From: Candidatus Pelagibacter sp.
GTDB taxonomy: Bacteria; Pseudomonadota; Alphaproteobacteria; Pelagibacterales; Pelagibacteraceae
DNA: 9,237 nt
Direction of reading: 5' to 3'
NCBI GenBank assembly: GCA_012963775.1
Contig: DTVC01000023.1
Coordinates: 1-9,237, forward strand
Shown: positions 1 to 6,126 of the stretch, one piece after another
How positions within the stretch are numbered: the stretch's first letter is position 1
Layout of the letters: every line of letters begins with the position of its first letter
The notes under the pieces: model-generated
Seen by the model: the letters and a program-made list of their open reading frames with translations, nothing else
The model's database searches: none
Told to the model about the DNA's origin: nothing
Position numbers and translations under genes: made by a program

Positions 1-607
1 ATTCAAAACATAATGGATTTGCAGGTTTACAAATTAAAGCTCCAATTTCCATAATAGCTTGAGCATAATCACTTGATCTATTTGATTTTCCAAAAAAAAA
101 TTTTTTTTTAATTAAGCTTTCTTTGCTAATTTCTTTTTCATTTTTTAAGTAAAATACTCTTTTTAATATTCTTTCAACATTGCCATCTAAAGGAATAATT
201 GGTTTATTAAATACGATGGCCATGATAGCTCTAGATGTATAATCACCTATTCCAGGAAGAGTTTTGAGTTCTTCGATAGTGCTTGGTAAATTATTATTAA
301 ATTCTGAAATGATTTTTTTTGCAGTTTTTTTTAGATTTCTTGCTCTTGAATAATAACCAAGTCCCTCCCAGCATTTCATTAATCTTGTTTCATTGACATT
401 CGCCAATTTTTTTAAATTTGGAATTTTATTAATAAAATTATTAAAATAAGGAATCACAGTTTTTACTTGTGTCTGTTGAAGCATAAATTCACTTACTAAA
501 GTAAAATACTCTGTTTGTTTTTTAGAAACATGCTTTCTCCAAGGCAATACTCTCTTATTATTATCGTACCAATGTAGAATTTTTTTTGGTATGTTTTGGT
601 TTCTCAT
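1..607 (-). CDS. mutY: A/G-specific adenine glycosylase MutY (partial, 3' end outside window)
   Basis: MutY is a base-excision repair enzyme that removes adenine mispaired with 8-oxoguanine, limiting G:C to T:A transversions. I read 202 in-frame codons on the minus strand from ATG at 607-605. Visible hallmarks are LPWR (residues 21-24), the catalytic-region motif EFMLQQTQV with E40, WEGLGYYSRAR (80-90), the helix-hairpin-helix LPGIGDYTSRAI (118-129), and LDGNV with D141 (equivalent to the E. coli active-site Asp). C193 and C200 are the first two cysteines of the C-X6-C-X2-C-X5-C iron-sulfur loop; the other two lie beyond position 1. A run of nine A and nine T (92-109) encodes KKKFFF without breaking the frame. 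The start suits the family's short N-terminus and abuts the divergent DUF721 start. No Shine-Dalgarno sequence is visible. The family call is secure; the C-terminal 8-oxoG-recognition domain cannot be judged. Confidence 0.95.
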   Translation of the reverse strand, partial: MRNQNIPKKILHWYDNNKRVLPWRKHVSKKQTEYFTLVSEFMLQQTQVKTVIPYFNNFINKIPNLKKLANVNETRLMKCWEGLGYYSRARNLKKTAKKIISEFNNNLPSTIEELKTLPGIGDYTSRAIMAIVFNKPIIPLDGNVERILKRVFYLKNEKEISKESLIKKKFFFGKSNRSSDYAQAIMEIGALICKPANPLCFE

Positions 608-1090
608 ATGGAATTTAAATATAATACTAAGCAGAGAACTAAAACCATTCAAGGACTAAGATCTTTTAAAGATACTTTGCCTAAAGATATAAAAAAAATC
701 ATTAATAAAAAAGGTCATATATACTCAGAAACTTTGGACAATTGGAGGTATGTAATGGGAGATAAATTATTTAAAGTTTGTTACCCAAAATCATTTAAAA
801 ATTCAAATCGACTGGGAGGAAGTTGTTTAAATATAATGGTTAAAAGAGGCCACGAAGTAGACCTAGAGTATTCTAAAAAATTAATAATTGATAAAATGAA
901 TACTTTTTTTGGTTATAATGTGGTTGAAAAAATAAAATTAATTACTTTTGAAGGGGAACAAGAAAAATTTAAAGAAAATTATAATAAAGATGTTGCAGAA
1001 AGTGAATACATTGAAAAAATTTCCAGAATTAAAAATGATAAAGTAAAAAATTCATTAATCGAACTAAGCAAACTATTTAAAAAAAAATGA
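608..1090 (+). CDS. DciA-like DUF721 protein
   Basis: A 160-residue protein resembling the DUF721 family. Members in many bacteria are DciA, the ancestral replicative-helicase operator that helps load DnaB at the origin. Supporting features are the pattern around W46 (NWRYVMGDKLFKVCYP, like the family's W..iVG..la....P), a hydrophobic beta stretch ending LNIMVKRG (74-81), then a helix and LGYxVV-like text (FGYNVVEKIKLITF, 101-114). A charged C-terminal tail of about 45 residues follows. I chose ATG 608; an in-frame TTG at 596 would add MVSH but overlaps mutY. The gene ends in an ATGA overlap with the DsbA-like gene. The order mutY, DUF721, DsbA-like, smc recurs in alphaproteobacteria and supports the call. 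The family is likely; the helicase-loading role is inferred, not seen. Confidence 0.75.
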   Translation: MEFKYNTKQRTKTIQGLRSFKDTLPKDIKKIINKKGHIYSETLDNWRYVMGDKLFKVCYPKSFKNSNRLGGSCLNIMVKRGHEVDLEYSKKLIIDKMNTFFGYNVVEKIKLITFEGEQEKFKENYNKDVAESEYIEKISRIKNDKVKNSLIELSKLFKKK

Positions 1091-1668
1091 AAAGGTTTTT
1101 TTTTGCATTATCAATTTTGATCTTTAACTTTGGTTTGTTAAAAGCTGAGACAAAAATAAATGTAATATATGAAGGCGATATAGACGCTAAGATAACTTTA
1201 ATAGTTTATGAATCTTTAACATGTAGTCACTGTGCAGATTTTCATAAAAATGTTTACCCGGATTTAAAAAAAGATTTTATTGATAAAGGATTAGTAAAAA
1301 TTGAATTTAGAAATTTTCCATTAGATTTAGCTGCTTTCAATGCATCAAAAGTTGCACATTGTCAAAATGATGGAAAATCATATATCTTGCATTTTCTTTA
1401 TGAAAGTCAAAAAGAATGGGTGAAAGGAAATACAATTGAGGAGATTAATAATAATTTAAAAAATCTCATTGATTCAAAAAATTTTGGTATTGATTTTGAT
1501 AAATGCATCAACAACAAAGAAATTGAAGATCATGTTTTAAATGATCGAATCAGTGGTATGAAAAAGTTCAGTATAAAAGCCACTCCGACCTTAATAATTA
1601 ATGATAAAAAGTTTGATAAACCGCTTAACTATAAAAATTTAAAAAAAACATTAGAAAAACTGATATAA
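1087..1668 (+). CDS. Exported DsbA-family thioredoxin-fold protein
   Basis: A 193-residue thiol-disulfide oxidoreductase of the DsbA / Thioredoxin_4 type, expected to act in the periplasm. The N-terminus is a signal peptide: MKR, a hydrophobic core (residues 4-18), and probable cleavage after LKA (20). The active site is C46-S-H-C49 within YESLTCSHCADFH, a variant of the usual CPHC, and the cis-proline loop is A-T-P167-T. Two further cysteines (C92 in the AHCQNDGK region and C140) sit where BdbD- and DsbA-type proteins often carry a second pair. The start codon overlaps the DUF721 stop (ATGA), implying translational coupling; there is no Shine-Dalgarno sequence, only an A-run. smc follows 8 bp later. 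Its redox partner (DsbB or another) is not in the window, so oxidase versus isomerase function is undecided. Confidence 0.88.
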   Translation: MKRFFFALSILIFNFGLLKAETKINVIYEGDIDAKITLIVYESLTCSHCADFHKNVYPDLKKDFIDKGLVKIEFRNFPLDLAAFNASKVAHCQNDGKSYILHFLYESQKEWVKGNTIEEINNNLKNLIDSKNFGIDFDKCINNKEIEDHVLNDRISGMKKFSIKATPTLIINDKKFDKPLNYKNLKKTLEKLI

Positions 1669-1676
1669 GTTAGTGA

Positions 1677-4250
1677 ATGGAGTTTAAAAAAATCCAACTT
1701 AATGGATTTAAATCTTTTGCTGAAAAAACTAACTTCCTTATAGAAGAGGGATTAACAGGAATCGTTGGGCCAAACGGCTGCGGTAAATCAAATATAGTTG
1801 AATCTCTTCGATGGTGTATGGGAGAAACATCAGCAAAAAGTATGCGTGGATCTGGCATGGAAGATGTAATTTTTTCTGGAACTTCAAACAAGCCTTCAAA
1901 AAATATTGCAGAAGTTTCAATTACTTTAACAAACGAAAATAAAGATGGTCCTCATCAGTATAGAAATTTGAACGAAATTCAAATAAGAAGAAAAATTGAA
2001 AAAGATAAAGGTTCAAAGTTTTACATTAATGACAAAGAAGCAAGAGCAAAGGATGCTCAGATGTTTTTTGCCGATTTATCAACTGGTGCTCACTCTCCTT
2101 CTTTGATAAGTCAAGGCAGAATTGGGGCATTAGTAACAGCTAAACCAGTAGATCGTAGAGCCATATTAGAAGAAGCCGCAGGTATTGCCGGTCTGCATGT
2201 GAGAAGGCATGAGTCAGAACTAAGACTAGGGGCTGCAGAAAACAATTTAAAACGTGCGCATGAATTACGAAAACAACAAGAAAAACAGCTAGTTAATTTA
2301 CAAAAACAAGCTGAGCAAGCAACTAAGTATAAATTAATTTCTGAAGAAATTAAAAAAATTGAAGCTGGTTTATATTATTTGCGATTAAAAGATATTGATC
2401 ATGAAATAAATCTTGAAAATGAAATTAATAAAGACGCAGAAAATGAAGTTAAAAAATATAACGAGAAAATAGAAGAATTTGAAAAACAAATTAAAATAGA
2501 AACTGAAAAAGTAGAACCAATTAGAGAAAAAAATATTGAAAATTTATCTAGAATTCAAAGGCTTAATCTTGAGCTACAAAGTTTAGATGAGGAAAGTAAA
2601 AGAATTAAAATAGAGATAGATAATATAAAAGTATCTCATAAAACTATAGATAAAGATATAGACAGGGAAAAAAGTATAGTAATTGATGCTAATTCAAATG
2701 AAAAAAGGCTTAAAGAGGAAAAAAATGACTTGATAGAAATAGACTCAAAGTACTACGAAACTGAAAAGCTGTCTAATGAAGATCTAGAAATTGCAAAATC
2801 TAAATTAAAGAACGAGCAAGAAAAAGTCAATATAATACTTGAGGCTTTTAATTCTGAAAATTTAAAGAAAAATATTAACGTAATTAATGAAATTAAAGAC
2901 AACATAATTAAAGCCAAAAATTGTATAGATGAACAAAAAATAAATGATGCACAAATATTGCTAGATGAATGTCAAATTACCTTATCACTTTTAATACAAA
3001 ATATAGCTGGTGATGAAGATAATAATAAAATTTCTAAAATAAATTCTAAAAACGAAAATATCAAAGAACTTCAAGAAACTTATGCTGATAGCTATAGTAA
3101 AAATCAAAGTATTAAACAAGAATCACTTAAAAGAAATGAAAGAATTAAAACAATTGAAATAGAAATTAAGAGTTGGAAAAATTTATTAACTAATTCAGAA
3201 AAAATGGCTAACCAATTAGACGAAAGAAAAAATAAACTTTTAAATAAACTGACAGAATTAGAAAAACAGCCTCAAACCCAAGCAGAAAAAAAAGGTCAAG
3301 TTTCAGAAAGCTTAAGATTAGCAGAAAAAGAAAAGCAAGAAAACGAAATAGTAATTGAAGAAACAGATAATAGAATCTCTACTTTACAAACTGAATTAAA
3401 TATTACTAAAGAAAATACAATTCAAATTAGAGAAAGAAAAGCTAGTTCGGGAGCCACTATAGATGGATTAAAAAAAAGAAGAGAAGATTTGCTTGAAAGA
3501 GTTCGAACTGAACTAAACTTAAATGAAAATAATATTTTAGAATTCTCTAACCTTGAAAATAATGAAGATTTTCCAGATTCGGTTGCGCAAGAAGAATTAT
3601 TAGATTCTAAAAAAAGGGAAAGAGAGAAATTAGGCTCAGTAAATTTAAGAGCTGATGAAGAAACAAGCAAATATGAAACTGAAATAAAAAAAATGGAAAA
3701 AGATAGACAAGATCTTGTTACTGCAATTGTAAAATTAAAAGAGAGTATTGGGGAGCTAAATCAAAAAGGAAGAGAAAGACTTTTAGAAGCTTTTGAAAAA
3801 GTGAATAGAAAATTTAACGAAGTTTATAGAAAATTATTTAATGGAGGAAATGCTAAACTGGAATTGGTAGATTCTGATGATCCTTTAGATGCTGGACTTG
3901 AAATGCTTGTAAGTCCACCAGGAAAAAGATTGCAGTCAATAACTTTACTATCCGGGGGAGAACAAGCTTTGACAGCTTTATCATTGATTTTTGCTGTATT
4001 CTTAACTAACCCATCTCCTATATGTGTTCTAGACGAAGTTGATGCTCCCCTAGATGATGCAAACGTTACTAGATTTTGTAATTTGCTGGAAGAATTAACC
4101 AAAACTACAAGTACAAAATTTGTTATTGTTACTCATCATGCTCTCACCATGTCTAAAATGGATAGACTATATGGAGTAACTATGCCTGAAAAAGGAATAA
4201 GCCAGTTAGTTGCGGTCGACTTGCAAAAAGCTGAAGGTATGGTTGCTTAA
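1677..4250 (+). CDS. smc: SMC chromosome-segregation ATPase, short and apparently hinge-less
   Basis: SMC proteins are ATP-driven DNA-loop-organising machines of the chromosome, normally working with ScpA and ScpB. The head halves are clear: N-terminal FKSFAEKT and Walker A GPNGCGKSN (31-39), SQGRIG (145-150), and the AILEEAAGIAGL block (162-173); C-terminal LGSVNLRADEE (652-662), signature LSGGEQ (758-763), Walker B VLDEVDAPLDD (784-794) with E787, and the H-loop VTHH (818-821). The total is 857 residues against about 1150-1190 for typical bacterial SMC. The arms (about 175-390 and 465-685) are highly charged coiled coil. The middle (about 390-460) is short, helical-looking and lacks recognisable SMC hinge sequence; it contains C416 and C432. 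The frame is unbroken, so truncation by frameshift is unlikely. Reverse-strand ORFs inside are shadows. No good Shine-Dalgarno sequence precedes ATG 1677. SbcC/Rad50 is less likely because no CXXC hook is present. Confidence 0.93.
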   Translation: MEFKKIQLNGFKSFAEKTNFLIEEGLTGIVGPNGCGKSNIVESLRWCMGETSAKSMRGSGMEDVIFSGTSNKPSKNIAEVSITLTNENKDGPHQYRNLNEIQIRRKIEKDKGSKFYINDKEARAKDAQMFFADLSTGAHSPSLISQGRIGALVTAKPVDRRAILEEAAGIAGLHVRRHESELRLGAAENNLKRAHELRKQQEKQLVNLQKQAEQATKYKLISEEIKKIEAGLYYLRLKDIDHEINLENEINKDAENEVKKYNEKIEEFEKQIKIETEKVEPIREKNIENLSRIQRLNLELQSLDEESKRIKIEIDNIKVSHKTIDKDIDREKSIVIDANSNEKRLKEEKNDLIEIDSKYYETEKLSNEDLEIAKSKLKNEQEKVNIILEAFNSENLKKNINVINEIKDNIIKAKNCIDEQKINDAQILLDECQITLSLLIQNIAGDEDNNKISKINSKNENIKELQETYADSYSKNQSIKQESLKRNERIKTIEIEIKSWKNLLTNSEKMANQLDERKNKLLNKLTELEKQPQTQAEKKGQVSESLRLAEKEKQENEIVIEETDNRISTLQTELNITKENTIQIRERKASSGATIDGLKKRREDLLERVRTELNLNENNILEFSNLENNEDFPDSVAQEELLDSKKREREKLGSVNLRADEETSKYETEIKKMEKDRQDLVTAIVKLKESIGELNQKGRERLLEAFEKVNRKFNEVYRKLFNGGNAKLELVDSDDPLDAGLEMLVSPPGKRLQSITLLSGGEQALTALSLIFAVFLTNPSPICVLDEVDAPLDDANVTRFCNLLEELTKTTSTKFVIVTHHALTMSKMDRLYGVTMPEKGISQLVAVDLQKAEGMVA

Positions 4251-4252
4251 AA

Positions 4253-4531
4253 ATGCCTAAAGACTCGTTTAAAACTCGCCTAGAAATTGCAAAAAATAAG
4301 GCTTATAAGGAGGAAAATTCCAAGAAAAATGATAAACCCACCTCAAACCTTGGAACAGCATTTAAATTGAGTACTGAACTTGTCGCCACAGTTGTTGTGG
4401 GGACAATTATTGGGTTTATTTTAGACAATTGGTTTGGTACTAAACCTTGGTTAATTTTAATTTTTTTTTTCGTAGGTGTGATTGCCGGAATAATGAATGT
4501 AATTAAATCTGCAAAGAAAATGCAAAAATAA
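4253..4531 (+). CDS. atpI: ATP synthase assembly protein AtpI
   Basis: A 92-residue membrane protein of the AtpI family, the non-essential first gene of many F0 operons. It is thought to help assemble the c-ring or support ion homeostasis. A charged, lysine-rich cytoplasmic N-terminus (1-33) precedes two transmembrane helices (about 40-57 and 66-84). The conserved text is LGTAFKLSTELVA (33-45) and LDNWFGTKPW (57-66), followed by the glycine- and alanine-containing second helix and MNVIK. It starts 2 bp after the smc stop, so smc and the F0 genes are probably co-transcribed; atpB follows after 19 bp. Expression of the ATP synthase genes may therefore depend partly on transcription entering from smc. 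No Shine-Dalgarno sequence at proper spacing is seen. Position and motif agree, so the identity is solid although the family is poorly conserved. Confidence 0.9.
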   Translation: MPKDSFKTRLEIAKNKAYKEENSKKNDKPTSNLGTAFKLSTELVATVVVGTIIGFILDNWFGTKPWLILIFFFVGVIAGIMNVIKSAKKMQK

Positions 4532-4550
4532 ACTTGAAAATTTATATTTT

Positions 4551-5285
4551 ATGGCAACAAATCCAATGCACCAATTTAATGTTTATAGAATTGGTCCTGA
4601 AATAAAACTTGGTGAAGTAGATATATCTTTTACAAATGCTAGTTTGTTTATGGTCATTAGCTCTATCACGATCTTGTTAATTTTTAATTTTGGATCAAAA
4701 AAGAATTCATTAATCCCTAACAAAATTCAGCTACTTGCTGAACTAAGTTACTCTTTTATTTCTAAAATGATTAACGATACAGCTGGATCAGAAGCAAAAC
4801 CATATTTCTCTTTTATATTTTCATTATTTATGTTTGTTCTGTTTTGCAACATGTTTGGAATGATACCTTATTCATTTACAGTAACTAGCCATATAATAGT
4901 TACTTTTGTTTTAGCAGCATTCATATTCATAGGTGTCAATATAATTGGATTTATTAAGCATGGATTCGGTTATTTAAAATTATTTGTTCCAAGTGGAGTG
5001 CCTATAATTTTATTGCCCTTAATCGTAGTAATAGAAATTATTTCTTATTTAAGTCGACCGATAAGTCTATCGGTTCGATTGTTTGCAAATATGATGGCCG
5101 GACATACTATGATGAAAGTATTCGGAGGATTTGTTGTGGGGCTTGGAATAGTTGGAGGATGGCTTCCTCTAAGTTTTACAGTTGCCTTAACTGGTTTGGA
5201 GATATTAGTTGCTTTTCTTCAAGCATATGTTTTTGCAATTTTAACCTGCATCTACTTAAACGATGCACTAAATTTACACCATTAA
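4551..5285 (+). CDS. atpB: ATP synthase F0 subunit a
   Basis: A 244-residue integral membrane subunit that forms the two proton half-channels against the c-ring. Several hydrophobic helices are visible (about 31-47, 85-105, 113-135, 150-167, 190-240). The signature LSVRLFANMMAGH (173-185) contains the essential arginine R176 and N180. The last helix pair has LEILVAFLQAYVF (216-228), with E217 and Q224 matching the conserved polar residues of the channel. Length is normal for the family. The start follows atpI by 19 bp of AT-rich sequence without a Shine-Dalgarno motif. atpE follows 19 bp after the stop. The conserved R176 region is encoded by an unusually GC-rich hairpin-forming stretch (5054-5078). 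Confidence 0.97.
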   Translation: MATNPMHQFNVYRIGPEIKLGEVDISFTNASLFMVISSITILLIFNFGSKKNSLIPNKIQLLAELSYSFISKMINDTAGSEAKPYFSFIFSLFMFVLFCNMFGMIPYSFTVTSHIIVTFVLAAFIFIGVNIIGFIKHGFGYLKLFVPSGVPIILLPLIVVIEIISYLSRPISLSVRLFANMMAGHTMMKVFGGFVVGLGIVGGWLPLSFTVALTGLEILVAFLQAYVFAILTCIYLNDALNLHH

Positions 5286-5291
5286 CAATTT

Positions 5292-5300
5292 AAAGGAGGA
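5292..5300 (+). promoter_or_regulatory. Strong Shine-Dalgarno sequence of atpE
   Basis: AAAGGAGGA lies 4 bp before the atpE ATG (5 bp from the core GGAGG). It is nearly perfectly complementary to the 16S rRNA tail. By eye it is the only strong Shine-Dalgarno sequence in the window; most other starts have none. It fits the need for many c subunits per ATP synthase. Confidence 0.85.
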
Positions 5301-5304
5301 TATA

Positions 5305-5532
5305 ATGGAACTAGAAGCAGCAAAAATGATTGGAGCAGGACTAGCAGCAATCTCGCTGGCTGGCGCTGGAGTAGGAATTGGTATTATTTTTGGTAATTAC
5401 CTTTCTGGAGCAATGAGAAATCCGTCAGCAGCTCAAAAACAGTTTCCAAATTTGCTTTTAGGTTTCGCGCTTGCGGAAGCTACAGGTTTGTTTGGATTAG
5501 TTGTTGCATTAATTATTTTATTTGCATTTTAA
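5305..5532 (+). CDS. atpE: ATP synthase F0 subunit c
   Basis: A 75-residue hairpin protein that oligomerises into the rotor ring. Helix 1 holds the glycine repeat GAGVGIGIIFG (20-30), the polar loop is MRNPSAAQKQFP (37-48), and helix 2 carries the ion-binding carboxylate E58 in FALAEATGLFGL. The residues around E58 (A59, F63) and the lack of a helix-1 glutamine differ from the sodium-binding pattern of Ilyobacter and Propionigenium (Gln, Glu-Ser, Tyr), so proton coupling is inferred. A strong Shine-Dalgarno sequence stands 5 bp upstream. atpF' starts 3 bp after the stop, and an 11-bp inverted repeat begins 39 bp after the stop. Both could help make c in excess of its neighbours. Confidence 0.98.
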   Translation: MELEAAKMIGAGLAAISLAGAGVGIGIIFGNYLSGAMRNPSAAQKQFPNLLLGFALAEATGLFGLVVALIILFAF

Positions 5533-5535
5533 TTG

Positions 5536-6126
5536 ATGTTATTAAGATTGTTTGGTCATTTAATATTTCTAAACTTTCTACTTACTAGCTTAGTAGAAAG
5601 TTCTGAAAGTGGTGGAATGCCACAACTCAATCCTGAGTTTTGGTTTTCACAAATCTTTTGGCTAATAATTACATTTGGAGTCCTATTTATTGTTCTCTCA
5701 AAATTAATTTTACCAAAAATAAGTGCAAACCTAGAAGCGCGAAAATCTCAAATTCTGGAAAATATTGGGGCTGCAGAAAAACAGAAAGAAGCAAGTGAAA
5801 ATAAAATTAAAGAATATGAGAAAATAATACTTGATAGCAAAAATGAAGCAAAAAATTATTTTAACAAGGCTCGTGGACAAATCCTTAAAGATATCGACAA
5901 AAAAAGAAAAACTTTAAAAAACGAAATAAATGAAGAAATTAAAAAAGCAGAAAAAGAAATTGTTGATCTTAAGAATAAATCACCAGAAAAAATAAATAAA
6001 ATCGTAGTTGAGACTTCATCGGATCTGGTAAAACAATTGATTGGTGTCGAGGTAAACAATAGTAGTATTTCTGCAATTGTTGAGGATATCTCAAAAAAAG
6101 TTAAGGAAAAAAACTATGGCATTTGA
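5536..6126 (+). CDS. atpF': ATP synthase F0 subunit b' with signal-like N-terminal extension
   Basis: One of two peripheral-stalk subunits in alphaproteobacteria and cyanobacteria; it pairs with b to hold F1 to F0. From ATG 5536 it has 196 residues. The b' hallmark GGMPQLNPEFW (26-36) leads into a transmembrane helix (about 37-58), then a long charged coiled coil (about 62-170). Residues 1-20 are a second hydrophobic stretch resembling a signal peptide. An in-frame TTG at 5533 is also possible, touching the atpE stop; an internal ATG at 5617 would give 169 residues. Because the GG before MPQ belongs to the family motif, I favour the upstream start. Its codons 13-23 form a perfect inverted repeat. 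The 3' end overlaps atpF by 11 bp. Confidence 0.93.
   Translation: MLLRLFGHLIFLNFLLTSLVESSESGGMPQLNPEFWFSQIFWLIITFGVLFIVLSKLILPKISANLEARKSQILENIGAAEKQKEASENKIKEYEKIILDSKNEAKNYFNKARGQILKDIDKKRKTLKNEINEEIKKAEKEIVDLKNKSPEKINKIVVETSSDLVKQLIGVEVNNSSISAIVEDISKKVKEKNYGI
5572..5602 (+). other. Perfect 11-bp inverted repeat (possible mRNA stem-loop) after atpE
   Basis: Arms AACTTTCTACT (5572-5582) and AGTAGAAAGTT (5592-5602) are exact reverse complements around a 9-nt loop. The repeat begins 39 bp after the atpE stop and lies within the first codons of atpF'. There is no T-run after it, so it is not a classic intrinsic terminator. An mRNA-stabilising or translation-tuning role between atpE and atpF' is inference. 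Confidence 0.6.
6103..6108 (+). promoter_or_regulatory. Shine-Dalgarno sequence deciding the atpF start
   Basis: AAGGAA lies inside the end of atpF', 7 bp before ATG 6116. It supports that ATG over an in-frame TTG at 6077, which would add 13 residues not typical of subunit b. Confidence 0.6.

Noticed and set aside
596..607. TTG start extending the DUF721 protein by four residues
   Set aside because: It would overlap mutY and adds no family-like sequence; ATG 608 is simpler, though not proven.
1670..1920. Minus-strand ORFs over the start of smc
   Set aside because: They lie opposite the conserved SMC Walker A region and show no recognisable protein pattern; they are shadows of smc.
3422..4102. 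Minus-strand ORFs of 82 and 92 codons within the 3' part of smc
   Set aside because: Serine- and leucine-rich translations typical of antisense to an AT-rich coiled-coil and ATPase gene; no family resemblance.
5856..6059. Minus-strand 67-codon ORF in atpF'
   Set aside because: Antisense to the coiled coil of b'; the phenylalanine- and serine-rich composition is that of reversed lysine/glutamate codons.
6077..6115. TTG start extending subunit b by 13 residues
   Set aside because: ATG 6116 has a Shine-Dalgarno sequence and directly precedes the membrane helix, as is usual for subunit b.
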